64,000 bases of DNA. Origin: Gammaproteobacteria bacterium (lineage in GTDB: Bacteria; Pseudomonadota; Gammaproteobacteria; Steroidobacterales; Woeseiaceae). Below the pieces are notes generated by a model, which saw nothing but the letters and a program-made list of their open reading frames with translations, was not told the DNA's origin and did no database searches. Position numbers and translations under genes: made by a program. Of the stretch, positions 1 through 8,685 are shown piece by piece. The DNA is taken from positions 1 through 64,000 of the forward strand of contig JAHEFG010000008.1 in the NCBI GenBank assembly GCA_024640305.1, written 5' to 3'. How positions within the stretch are numbered: position 1 is the first letter of the stretch; every line of letters starts with the position of its first letter.

Positions 1-980
1 CGCTGGCAGTACGCGGCCTGCGCCGCGAAGGCTTCGTTGATCTCGAACAGGTCTATGTCTTCGATAGTGAGCCCGGTTTGTTCCAGCAGTTTTCGAATCG
101 CCGGTACCGGACCGATGCCCATGATCTCGGGCGGCACACCAACGACCGCATAGTCGCGAACATAAGCCAATGGCTTGAGACCCAGCGCTTTCAACTTCTC
201 TTCCGACGTCAGCACCACCGCGGCGGCTCCGTCATTCATCGGTGAGGCGTTTCCAGCGGTCACTGTTCCGCCCGCCTTGAACACTGGATTTAACCTGGCA
301 AGTCCTTCAACCGTCGTATCGGCCCGCGGACATTCGTCGGTATCGAAGGTAACGCCTTCTTCTTTGCCGTCCTTAAAGACGCGCGCCTTAACCGCAACAA
401 TCTGGTCTTTGAAACGACCGGCCTTTATCGCATCCACGGCTTTCTGGTGTGCCTTCGTGGCGTATTGATCCTGGTCTTCGCGGGTCACCTTGAACTGACT
501 GGCGACACGCTCGGCGGTGGCGCCCATGTTTATGTAGGCTTCCGGGTGACTGTCTGACAGGTGCGGATTCAAACTGACTACGTGGCCGCCCATCGGCACC
601 TGCGACATAGATTCCACGCCACCGGCCACGACCACGTCCTCCTGGCCGCACTGGATTTCCTGAGCCCCGTGCATGATCGCCTGCAAACCGCTGGCACAGA
701 AGCGGTTAACGGTCTCCGCCGTTACCTCCGCCGGCCAGCCGGCCCTGAATACGGCGACCCTGGCGATGTTCATGCCCTGTGTACCTTCGGGCATGGCACA
801 GCCCATCACCACATCACCCACATCCCCGGGCTCGAGACCCCTGGTCCGCTCAACCACTTCGTTCATAACGGTTGCCAACAGATCGTCCGGGCGCGTGTTA
901 ATCAGTGTACCTTTTTTGGCTCGACCCACAGCGGTCCGCACGCCACTGACGATAGGTACATTCAATCTAAACGTCGGCAT
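1..980 (-). CDS. Thiolase (acetyl-CoA C-acyltransferase), 3' part outside window
   Basis: Catalyses the last, thiolytic step of beta-oxidation, splitting 3-ketoacyl-CoA with CoA. The frame opens with ATG at 980 behind a strong GAGGAG ribosome site and runs off the left edge, so the C-terminal His and Cys active-site blocks are missing. The nucleophile motif NRFCASGLQ lies about 90 residues in, and the INEAFAAQ block lies next to the window edge; both are typical of the family. It is 23 bases downstream of the FadN-type gene on the same strand, so the two form a beta-oxidation operon. Whether it prefers long-chain or acetoacetyl substrates cannot be told from this part. Confidence 0.93.
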   Translation of the reverse strand, partial: MPTFRLNVPIVSGVRTAVGRAKKGTLINTRPDDLLATVMNEVVERTRGLEPGDVGDVVMGCAMPEGTQGMNIARVAVFRAGWPAEVTAETVNRFCASGLQAIMHGAQEIQCGQEDVVVAGGVESMSQVPMGGHVVSLNPHLSDSHPEAYINMGATAERVASQFKVTREDQDQYATKAHQKAVDAIKAGRFKDQIVAVKARVFKDGKEEGVTFDTDECPRADTTVEGLARLNPVFKAGGTVTAGNASPMNDGAAAVVLTSEEKLKALGLKPLAYVRDYAVVGVPPEIMGIGPVPAIRKLLEQTGLTIEDIDLFEINEAFAAQAAYCQ

Positions 981-1003
981 AGCTTTCTCCTCAGACTCCG
1001 GGG

Positions 1004-3379
1004 TCAATTGCGCAGCGGCTTGCCGGTCATCAACAAGCTCTCCATTCGCGCTACGCTCTTTTCTTCACCGCACAATGAGACGAACGCTTCTCTCTCGAGA
1101 TCGAGATAAGCCTGCTCGTCCAGCATGGTGCCCTCGGCCACCGTGCCACCACACAATACGTGCGCGACTTTGCGAGCAATCAGACCGTCATGCTCCGTGG
1201 CCCAGCCGGCTTCTACCATGCCCCAAATCTGAATGTTCATCGTCTTGGCCATATCTTCGCCGCCCGCCCTGAAGACCTGCGGTCTCGGCGGACGATAGCC
1301 GGCCCGGGCCATTCCCAGGGCTCTCTGTTTGGCGTGATAAAGAAGATGATCGCGATTCAGGGAAATGCCATCTGTCGGCCGCAGATAACGATATTTCCTG
1401 GCATCTTCAGCGCCGGTCGCCACCCGGGCGGTAGCGATATTGGTAAAGCCTTCGGCCAAAAACGGCAGCAGCGGCGCGGTTTCGACTTTGCCGGATTCTC
1501 CCGTCCAGCGTTCGACCATTCGCAAACAACCGGTTCCGGCCGGGAGCAGGCCGGCGCCGACTTCCACCAGTCCGATGTAGGTCTCGGCGTGGGCTTGCGT
1601 GGCATCCCCGGCCATTGCGATTTCCGCACCACCACCAAAAGTGAATTGGAAAGGCGCGGTTACTACCGGTACTGATGAATAACGAACCCGCTGCAGATTT
1701 CTCTGCAGGTCCGAGACCATCTGATCGATCTGGTCCCATTGCCCTTGTTTGGCCGCTGTAACCACTAACATCAGGTTGGCACCGGCACCGAAGTGATCGC
1801 CGTCATTGGCAATAACCAGGGCGTCGAAGTTTTTCTCGGCCTCATCCAACGCGTCGCCCAACATACTAACGACGTCGGCATCGATGGTGTTCATCTTGGT
1901 ATGGACCTCGAGGCAGAGACAACCGTCTCCGAGGTCGACCATCGCGGCACCGGGATTCTCCTTGACGATGTTCTTCTTGTCTTCGTGCAAGGCGGCCAGG
2001 TGGATGTGCTGGGGATCCCTGGGCATCGACACGGGTTTGCCGGTGGCAACGTCGAAATATTTCTTGTCCGACTCGGTGCCGGAATAGAAGCTTGTCTGGC
2101 CGTTCGCCAGCATGTCCAAAACCCACTTCGGGACGTCGGTGCCGTCCTTGGTCATGCGCTCGACCGATTCGGGCACGCCGATAGCGTCCCACACTTCGAA
2201 CGGTCCGAGCTCCCAATTGAAGCCCCAACGCATTGCGCGGTCGATATTCACGATATCGTCGGCAATCTCGCCCAACCGACGGGCGGCATACGCCAGCGAT
2301 TTGGAGGTTACTTTCCAGGCGAACTGGCCGGCGCGGTCGTCGGCGTTGACCAGCAGCTTCAGCCTCGCACGCACGTCCTCGACTTTCTTGGCCGCGCCCA
2401 ACGAATCGATACGGATCTTTTCCTGCTCTCGATACTCAAGGGTTTCGGGATCGAGAACCTTGATCTCCTTGCCCTCTTTTTTATAGAAGCCGGCCTTTGC
2501 TTTTTGGCCGGTTCGGCCGCTCGCCACGAGCTTGTTGACCCAGTCCGGCATCAGGAAGGTATCTCGCTCTTCATCGTCCGGTAGGGAGTCGTAGCAATGT
2601 TTGGCCACGTGCAGGAACGTGTCGATACCAACGAGATCTGCCGTCCTGAACGCTGCGCTCGAGGGTCGACCCATCGGTTTGCCAACGATCTTGTCCACTT
2701 CTTCAATGGAATAACCGTCAGCAATCATCGTGTGAATGACGTGCATGATGCCGTAGATACCGATGCGGTTGGCGACGAAGTTGGGCGTGTCCTTGCCGTA
2801 AACGATACCCTTGCCCAGGTCTTCACCAATTCGCGCGACTCGGGCAACCACCGCCGGGTCGGTCTTCGGGCCCGCTACGATTTCGAGCAGCCGCATATAT
2901 CGAACAGGGTTGAAGAAATGCATAACCAGCAGGCGTTTTTGCACGTCTTCCGGTAAGTCTTCCCCGATTTCGGCGATGGAGAGGCCAGACGTATTCGAAG
3001 CGATGATTGCGTCGGGCTTGATGACCTTGGCCACCTTACTGAACAGACTCTTCTTGATGTCCATGCGCTCAACAACCGCTTCCACGATCAGGTCGCATTC
3101 ACCGAGCCGATCCAGGTGGTCGTCGAAATTGCCGGGCGTAATCAGTCGCGCCGCATCCGGATCATAAAACGCAGCCGGTTTGGCCTTGAGTGCACCTGCA
3201 ATGCCGTTTTCGGCAAAGCGATTGCGAGCCCTGGGATCTTTGAGCTCGTCGCCTTTCAGGTCGGGTGGCACTATGTCGAGGAGGTGGGTACGGATACCTG
3301 CCCCAGCGAAATGGGCAGCAATTCCTGCACCCATGACGCCAGCACCCAGTACCGCAGCCGTGTCACAGCGTTCCGCCAT
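1004..3379 (-). CDS. FadN-type 3-hydroxyacyl-CoA dehydrogenase / enoyl-CoA hydratase
   Basis: Bifunctional beta-oxidation enzyme of 791 residues: hydrates enoyl-CoA and oxidises 3-hydroxyacyl-CoA with NAD. Domain order is dehydrogenase first and crotonase last, as in FadN and opposite to FadB/FadJ. The N-terminus has the Rossmann motif GAGVMGAGIA near residue 12; MHFFNPVRYM carries the dehydrogenase catalytic His. The crotonase part, roughly residues 490-700, shows FGAGANL and FGGGAEIAMAGD oxyanion-hole segments and the Glu-containing GLVEVGAGLLP. The ATG at 3379 has an AGGAGG ribosome site. It is the first gene of an operon with the thiolase. Confidence 0.95.
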   Translation of the reverse strand: MAERCDTAAVLGAGVMGAGIAAHFAGAGIRTHLLDIVPPDLKGDELKDPRARNRFAENGIAGALKAKPAAFYDPDAARLITPGNFDDHLDRLGECDLIVEAVVERMDIKKSLFSKVAKVIKPDAIIASNTSGLSIAEIGEDLPEDVQKRLLVMHFFNPVRYMRLLEIVAGPKTDPAVVARVARIGEDLGKGIVYGKDTPNFVANRIGIYGIMHVIHTMIADGYSIEEVDKIVGKPMGRPSSAAFRTADLVGIDTFLHVAKHCYDSLPDDEERDTFLMPDWVNKLVASGRTGQKAKAGFYKKEGKEIKVLDPETLEYREQEKIRIDSLGAAKKVEDVRARLKLLVNADDRAGQFAWKVTSKSLAYAARRLGEIADDIVNIDRAMRWGFNWELGPFEVWDAIGVPESVERMTKDGTDVPKWVLDMLANGQTSFYSGTESDKKYFDVATGKPVSMPRDPQHIHLAALHEDKKNIVKENPGAAMVDLGDGCLCLEVHTKMNTIDADVVSMLGDALDEAEKNFDALVIANDGDHFGAGANLMLVVTAAKQGQWDQIDQMVSDLQRNLQRVRYSSVPVVTAPFQFTFGGGAEIAMAGDATQAHAETYIGLVEVGAGLLPAGTGCLRMVERWTGESGKVETAPLLPFLAEGFTNIATARVATGAEDARKYRYLRPTDGISLNRDHLLYHAKQRALGMARAGYRPPRPQVFRAGGEDMAKTMNIQIWGMVEAGWATEHDGLIARKVAHVLCGGTVAEGTMLDEQAYLDLEREAFVSLCGEEKSVARMESLLMTGKPLRN

Positions 3380-3520
3380 TAGATGGCCTCCTGTTTCTGA
3401 GGGAGTGTTCGGCTGAACCCGTTGTGCGGTTCATGACTTGAGCTTTACTCGCAACATTCTCCGGTAACGAAATTATCTTTGATATGCGAATAAATACGGA
3501 TGCAGTCGTCCATTTTCTCG

Positions 3521-4543
3521 CTACAAATGCAGCTCGATAAGGTCACCATCAGCAACGATATGATCTGAACCGACTTGTTGACCGTCAAACACCTCGGTTC
3601 CCCAAATGCGTGCAAATTTCAAATCGCGGGCAATGTCTTTGTGCACCAGACACGCGACATCGAGCACCGTGCCGCCACGACGCACGGTGAACGGCTTGTC
3701 AGTATCTGCCGGCTTGCCCGGCGTCTTGGTGTAGACACGGACGACCCCCAGCGCGCGAAAAAGAAAAGGTCCCAGATCATCCAGGCCGTCACCGGTTTTG
3801 GCCGACATCGTCAGTGTGGGAAAACGTAAACCGAGCAGCTCCTCGAGGATCTCTACTTCATCTGGATCGGGGTCGAGATCACTCTTGTTGGCGATCAACA
3901 CGGTGGGCAAGTTGAGACGAAATGGATCGTCAGGTTCACTCCTGTCCGCGCGTTTCGTTACCTCCAAACCCGGCCATGCCGCTGTGAGAAAAACTTTCTT
4001 TTCCGCGAGGCGCGCAAGGATCGTGGGAACCTGCTCCAGGCAATCAGGATCGCTGATGTCGACAACGAGCAACACACCGTCGGCGGGCTGCAGCGCATTG
4101 ACCAGCCATGGCTCCATGAAGTCGGCCGACACCGGCGGCAGGTCCACTAGCTGAAAGAGGATGTCCTCACACGGCAGCATGCCCGGGACCGGCAAGTGCG
4201 TGGTGTATGGATAGGGTCCGATGTCACTGTGCGATCCGGTAAACCGGACGTGCAAACTGGATTTGCCGGCATTGGTCGGACCCACGAGGCAAAGCTGCGC
4301 GGCACCTTCGGGGCGCACTACATGGGACGGGCCACTACGGCGACCACCCTTTTTGGGCCCTGCCAGTTCCTCGGTCAGTTGTTTAATCCGCGTCTTGATG
4401 TCGGCTTGCAGGTGGTCCGTACCCTTGTGTTTGGGAATCGTCCGTAGCATCACCCGCAGGCAATCCAGGCGTTCCCTGGGCTCGCGCGCCTTTCGATAGG
4501 CCTCCTCGGCCTTCTTGTATGCGGGTGTGACGTTGGTCGGCAT
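3521..4543 (-). CDS. DRG/Obg-like GTPase with C-terminal TGS domain
   Basis: Small GTP-binding protein of 340 residues. G1 is GPTNAGKSS (about 88-96), G3 reads DLPP instead of the usual DxPG, G4 is NKSD (about 219-222) and G5 is MSAKTG. The last 65 residues form a TGS fold, an RNA- or ribosome-associated beta-grasp module. The first 70 residues form a charged helical region, as in DRG proteins. A bacterial DRG-like TGS GTPase is expected to act in translation or ribosome maturation, but the client is unknown. I chose ATG 4543 (MPTNVTP) over an ATG at 4570 because the nine extra residues look uncoded and AGGT lies upstream of 4543. Confidence 0.85.
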   Translation of the reverse strand: MPTNVTPAYKKAEEAYRKAREPRERLDCLRVMLRTIPKHKGTDHLQADIKTRIKQLTEELAGPKKGGRRSGPSHVVRPEGAAQLCLVGPTNAGKSSLHVRFTGSHSDIGPYPYTTHLPVPGMLPCEDILFQLVDLPPVSADFMEPWLVNALQPADGVLLVVDISDPDCLEQVPTILARLAEKKVFLTAAWPGLEVTKRADRSEPDDPFRLNLPTVLIANKSDLDPDPDEVEILEELLGLRFPTLTMSAKTGDGLDDLGPFLFRALGVVRVYTKTPGKPADTDKPFTVRRGGTVLDVACLVHKDIARDLKFARIWGTEVFDGQQVGSDHIVADGDLIELHL

Positions 4544-4731
4544 ACAGTGAATCTTACCTGAGTAGATCATCTTGTAATCAATCGAGACAGGCGAGCGGTA
4601 ACCGCCGAGAGAAGTGCAGAACGTAATGCAGGATTTCGGGGATTGACTGCGGTAAGTACTGACGGCAACACCTGGAGAACAGCTCTATATTGGATTATGT
4701 GTACGTTCGTTAATCGTGTCAGGTCAATAAA

Positions 4732-5097
4732 ATGGCCGGTCTGGGGAAAGAATACAAAGAAGGCGAGGTAATCGTCCGCCAGGGCGAAACGGGCAATTGC
4801 ATGTTCGTTATCCAGGACGGCGAGGTTGAGGCTGTGGCCGAGGCCAATGGAAAAGAGCTTAGATTAAGAACGATGGGGCCAAACGAATTCTTCGGCGAAA
4901 TGGCCCTGTTTGAGAACGAGACCCGGACCGCCACGATTCGCGCCACGCGGCCGACTCGAATTCTCACTATCGACAAAAAGAATTTCCTGGGCGGCATACA
5001 TGAAGACCCTTCGCTGGCTTTTCGCATCGTGCAGACAATGTCACATCGAATCCGTGACCTGACCGATCGGCTGGCGAAATTCGAGGAAGGCGACTAG
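4732..5097 (+). CDS. Stand-alone cyclic-nucleotide-binding domain protein
   Basis: A 121-residue protein that is nothing but one cNMP-binding beta-barrel. The phosphate-binding cassette runs from FGEMALF (54-60) to ETRTATI (63-69), with the conserved Gly55, Glu56 and Arg65 that contact the cyclic phosphate. There is no DNA-binding helix-turn-helix, so it is not a CRP-type activator; it probably acts on a partner protein. AGGT precedes the ATG. It lies 72 bases upstream of the flavoprotein/ferredoxin-oxidoreductase pair on the same strand, and a class III cyclase follows at 8686. A local cNMP circuit is therefore plausible but unproven. Confidence 0.85.
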   Translation: MAGLGKEYKEGEVIVRQGETGNCMFVIQDGEVEAVAEANGKELRLRTMGPNEFFGEMALFENETRTATIRATRPTRILTIDKKNFLGGIHEDPSLAFRIVQTMSHRIRDLTDRLAKFEEGD

Positions 5098-5169
5098 CGA
5101 CGATGTAGCGAAACATGCCTGGGCATCATTCCCGCGGCCGGGGCCGCAGGGTGAGGATAGGTGCGGTAA

Positions 5170-6600
5170 ATGAGAATGGCTGAAGATCTTGGACTTGCAC
5201 GTGACGTCGGACGCAAGGCACAGGAGAGCCAGGCGTGGGCATTGCAGGATGGCTCCAGAATCGCGGTCATCGGGGCAGGGCCGGCAGGATCCATGTTCAG
5301 CTATTTCTTCCTGACCATGGCAGAGACAATAGGTCTCGACGTCGGAGTCGACATGTACGAGCCCAGGCGCTTCTGCCACCGCGGGCCTGCCGGCTGTAAT
5401 CATTGCGGTGGTGTCGTTTCAGAAACACTGATTCAACGCCTTGCGACAGAAGGCATCATGTTGCCCGATAGCGTCGTACAGCGCGGCATAGAGTCGTACA
5501 CGCTGCATATGGATGTGGGCGATGTAGAAATCGCAACGCCACTGATGGAAAAGCGCATTGCGGCCATTTACCGCGGTAATGGGCCACGGCAATCGGTACC
5601 GCTGGACACGCACAGTTTTGACGGCTACCTGTTGCAACTGGCCGAGCAGAAAGGCGCGAGAATTATTAGCCGACTTGTCACTGACGTTCGACGTGAAGAG
5701 GATCTCATGTCCGTGCATTGTGCCGATCAGCATTGCGATCAATACGAACTCGTTGTCGTTGCCAGCGGCGTCAACAGCCGTCTATCGGAGATGCTTGAAA
5801 GCCAGTCTCATAACTTTAAGCGGCCTGCGCGAACAAAAACATTCATCTGCGAATTTCACCTGGGCCGCGAAGTCATCAGAGAAACTTTCGGTCCCTCCAT
5901 GCACGTGTTTCTGCTGGACATACCGCGGCTCGAATTTGCCGCCCTGATACCCAAAGGTGACTACGTAACCTTGTGTTTGCTCGGCGACGATATTGACGAT
6001 GAACTCATGGAGCGATTCTTCAGTTCACCCGAGGTCCAGAATCGCTTTCCCGGGGCGATAATTCCTGAGCACGCCTGTCATTGCTATCCACGTATCAACA
6101 TTCGGGCCGCAGTACCTGCTTACGGCGACCGGCTCGTAATGATCGGCGATAGCGGTTCGACGCGGTTGTTCAAAGACGGTATCGGTGCCGCATACAAGAC
6201 GGCGAAAGCAGCTGCGAAAACAGCGGTATTCCACGGCGTGGGTGCTGAAAATTTCGAGCGGCATTACGCGCCTCTTTGCCAGAAGATCAACAGGGATAAC
6301 CAGGTGGGCAAGTTTGTTTTCAGCGTCGCCAGCCTGGTGCAGAAGGCTCGCTTTGCGCGCCGCGGAATATTGCATATGACGGCTAACGAGCAAAAACAGA
6401 CCGTTAGCCCGAGACGAATGTCTGATGTCCTGTGGGATCTCTTCAGCGGCAGCGAGTCATATACGAATGTATTCCTGCGCACGTTACATCCGGCCTATAT
6501 CGGTAGCCTGTTGAAGAACCTCGTGGTTGGGAACCTGCCGGGAAGCGCCGGCCGGAACGCACATTCGAGCAGCCAGGAGAATGGCCATGTCCAGCACTAG
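5170..6600 (+). CDS. FAD-dependent oxidoreductase, geranylgeranyl-reductase-like
   Basis: A 476-residue flavoprotein. After a 30-residue leader it shows the FAD Rossmann motif IAVIGAGPAG (31-40), followed by a Cys-rich FCHRGPAGCNHCGG stretch, and later GDRLVMIGDSG, the second FAD/ribityl motif of the GGR/p-hydroxybenzoate hydroxylase fold. Known relatives reduce isoprenoid double bonds or pass electrons between ferredoxin and quinone-type acceptors; the substrate here is not known. The C-terminus overlaps the start of the next gene by 14 bases, so the two are translated together and probably form one redox unit. There is no signal peptide, so it is cytoplasmic or peripherally bound to the membrane. 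Confidence 0.8.
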   Translation: MRMAEDLGLARDVGRKAQESQAWALQDGSRIAVIGAGPAGSMFSYFFLTMAETIGLDVGVDMYEPRRFCHRGPAGCNHCGGVVSETLIQRLATEGIMLPDSVVQRGIESYTLHMDVGDVEIATPLMEKRIAAIYRGNGPRQSVPLDTHSFDGYLLQLAEQKGARIISRLVTDVRREEDLMSVHCADQHCDQYELVVVASGVNSRLSEMLESQSHNFKRPARTKTFICEFHLGREVIRETFGPSMHVFLLDIPRLEFAALIPKGDYVTLCLLGDDIDDELMERFFSSPEVQNRFPGAIIPEHACHCYPRINIRAAVPAYGDRLVMIGDSGSTRLFKDGIGAAYKTAKAAAKTAVFHGVGAENFERHYAPLCQKINRDNQVGKFVFSVASLVQKARFARRGILHMTANEQKQTVSPRRMSDVLWDLFSGSESYTNVFLRTLHPAYIGSLLKNLVVGNLPGSAGRNAHSSSQENGHVQH

Positions 6601-8248
6601 GCCAGGTGGCGAAAATCCTGCGGCACCGTCTTTCCGGATCCGCGCACAGCAACTGGAAAAGCTACCGCCTTGCCAGGCGCAATGTCCTAATAGCGGTGAT
6701 GTGCGCGGCTGGCTGGGTGTCATCGCGCAGCATAAAAAGAATAAGCTGACGCTTGACGAGGCCTATGACAAGGCGTGGCAGATACTCGCCGAGTTGAATC
6801 CCCTGCCGGCTACGATTGGTCGGATCTGTCCACATCCTTGTGAGGATTTGTGCTCGCGTCGCGACAAGGATGGCGCCATTTCCATTAACGCGATGGAGCG
6901 TTTTCTCGGGGACTGGGCAATTTCCCGATCGTTGCCGTTGCCTCGGGCTGGCGCTGCGAAATACGCGGAATCCATAGGCGTCATCGGCTCAGGCCCGGCG
7001 AGCTTGTCCTTTGCCTATCAGATGGCGCGCCGCGGTTACGACGTCACGATGTACGAGAAACACGAATTCCCCGGTGGCATGTTACGTCACGCCATACCTG
7101 ACTACCGCCTGCCCAGGGAGATTCTGGATGCGGAGGTCGAGCGTGTGCTCGACATGAATATTTCACTGGTTCGAAATATTGACGTTGGCAGTTCTGTTGA
7201 CCTCGAGAAATTGCGTGACAAACATACGTTGATATTCCTGGGCCTCGGTGCCCAGGGTGCAAGGGAGCTTGGCATTCCGGGCGAACAGGGGCCGGGAGTG
7301 ATCTCGGGCATCGACTATCTGCAGCACCGCAAACGGCAACCCGAGTCACAGCACGGCAAACAGGTACTTGTCGTTGGTGGTGGCAACACGGCTATCGACG
7401 CGGCAAGAAGTGCACGACGTGATGGCGCTTCGGTAACGCTGCTATATCGACGCAGCGAGACGGAAATGCCGGCAGCGGCACATGAAGTGGAGGATGCCCG
7501 AACGGAGGGTGTCGAGTTTCGGTTTTTGGTGTCGCCAACTCGCATCGTGCGCGATGGCAGCGAAATCCGGGAACTGCACATGCAGGAAATGCGGCTCGCA
7601 GAGGCCGACGAACAAGGGCGCCGTCGCCCGGTTTCTATCCCCGGCCGCGTGCAGAAAATAGCAGCAGATGTGGTGATCGTTGCGGTGGCCCAGGCACCAG
7701 ACTGGGAGGGCATGGGTGTGCTGGCTGGCGGCCAGGAGTGGTTGCACACAAGGGACGACGGCAAGCTCGACGAGGACATCTGGGCAGGCGGCGACGACAG
7801 GGGGCCAGGTATTGCGAGTAAGGCCATTGCCCAGGGTCGTTATGCTGCAGAAGCAGCGCACGCCGAGCTGCGCGGCCAGGAAAATCCTCGCGAACGCAGT
7901 GCCAGGAAGGCGATTCACAACGGTGCGGTCAAAATGGACTTCTATTCGGAGCAACAGCGCACTGTGGGCTGTCGCAGGTCGCAACAGGAGCGGCTGTCAG
8001 ACCCGGAATCAGAAATTGACCAGACTATTAGCTATGAGCAGGCTTGTCAGGAGGCAAGCAGATGTATGTCCTGCGGTCTGTGTTTCGACTGTCAGCAGTG
8101 CTTCATGTATTGCAACAAAGCTGGCTTCACACGCATCGATGAGACGCGTCCGGGCAACTACTTTGTTTTGGCGCTCGAAGCTTGTGAGGGTTGCGGTAAG
8201 TGCATCGAGGTTTGTCCGTGTGCCTATCTGGAGGCTCGTGACCGGTGA
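6587..8248 (+). CDS. GltD/DsrL-like NAD(P)H:ferredoxin-type oxidoreductase with Fe-S domains
   Basis: A 553-residue electron-transfer protein. The N-terminal Fe-S domain carries PPCQAQCP (C29, C33) and RICPHPCEDLC (C81, C85, C89), as in GltD and dihydropyrimidine dehydrogenase. FAD- and NAD(P)-binding Rossmann motifs follow (GVIGSGPASL near 131-140; VLVVGGGNTAID). The C-terminus is ferredoxin-like with two cysteine clusters (CMSCGLCFDCQQC and CEGCGKCIEVCPC). The architecture recalls DsrL and NfnB-type proteins that move electrons between NAD(P)H and Fe-S or flavin partners; the upstream flavoprotein is the obvious partner. ATG 6587 is preferred because AGGAG sits 7 bases upstream; another ATG lies at 6581. 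Confidence 0.85.
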   Translation: MSSTRPGGENPAAPSFRIRAQQLEKLPPCQAQCPNSGDVRGWLGVIAQHKKNKLTLDEAYDKAWQILAELNPLPATIGRICPHPCEDLCSRRDKDGAISINAMERFLGDWAISRSLPLPRAGAAKYAESIGVIGSGPASLSFAYQMARRGYDVTMYEKHEFPGGMLRHAIPDYRLPREILDAEVERVLDMNISLVRNIDVGSSVDLEKLRDKHTLIFLGLGAQGARELGIPGEQGPGVISGIDYLQHRKRQPESQHGKQVLVVGGGNTAIDAARSARRDGASVTLLYRRSETEMPAAAHEVEDARTEGVEFRFLVSPTRIVRDGSEIRELHMQEMRLAEADEQGRRRPVSIPGRVQKIAADVVIVAVAQAPDWEGMGVLAGGQEWLHTRDDGKLDEDIWAGGDDRGPGIASKAIAQGRYAAEAAHAELRGQENPRERSARKAIHNGAVKMDFYSEQQRTVGCRRSQQERLSDPESEIDQTISYEQACQEASRCMSCGLCFDCQQCFMYCNKAGFTRIDETRPGNYFVLALEACEGCGKCIEVCPCAYLEARDR

Positions 8249-8268
8249 CGGAAACTCCGATCAGGTTA

Positions 8269-8655
8269 CTAGCCGATATAAGTGATCGCGATGCCGTTTA
8301 TCAGGATGTGCATGAGATTATCGATGATGATCACGAGCCAGCCGGCCAGCCATACCGGCGTATCCGGATGAAACCCGGTCCTGGAGCACTCGGACCAGGG
8401 GGCGCTGCCCGGCCATGGTCGATTTTTCAGCCAGGCAACGTGACGCGCCAGGTGCCAGCGATCAATGACGAAATGTGTGCCGCCTATGACAGCAAGCGTG
8501 TAGACATTCTGAGTTATAAAAAGAAACGGCAGGATGTAAAACGCGCAATGCACGAATGCGGCAAACGAGCGCTTTGTTTTCTCGAGCGCCATCCACTCGC
8601 TTTGCAGTAAGTAATCACCAACGGCGTGCGCGACTAGCTGATCGACAGTGAACAT
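8269..8655 (-). CDS. DUF3307 family membrane protein
   Basis: Integral membrane protein of 128 residues. It begins MFTVDQLVAHAVGDYLLQ, the His-and-Asp-containing first helix typical of DUF3307, and has HFVIDRWHLARHVAWLKNR in the middle, another family signature. About three to four hydrophobic segments are seen. Function is unknown. ATG 8655 is chosen because GGGTC precedes it and because upstream residues look uncoded. It points away from the cyclase gene, with only 30 bases between the two start codons, so their promoters must overlap the coding regions. Confidence 0.75.
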   Translation of the reverse strand: MFTVDQLVAHAVGDYLLQSEWMALEKTKRSFAAFVHCAFYILPFLFITQNVYTLAVIGGTHFVIDRWHLARHVAWLKNRPWPGSAPWSECSRTGFHPDTPVWLAGWLVIIIDNLMHILINGIAITYIG

Positions 8656-8685
8656 TAAAGACCCATAAGAATATAGCGGTGAATC

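Noticed and set aside
1160-2584. Several plus-strand frames of 90-260 codons
   Set aside because: Antisense shadows of the high-GC FadN-type gene; no motifs.
3446-3514. 22-codon frame after the TGS GTPase stop (MDDCIRIYSHIK...)
   Set aside because: Weak ribosome site and no evidence of conservation; could be chance.
8245-8610. Open frame of 121 codons directly after the ferredoxin-oxidoreductase gene on the plus strand
   Set aside because: It lies wholly opposite the DUF3307 gene, which has family motifs and a ribosome site; the plus-strand product has no recognisable motif.
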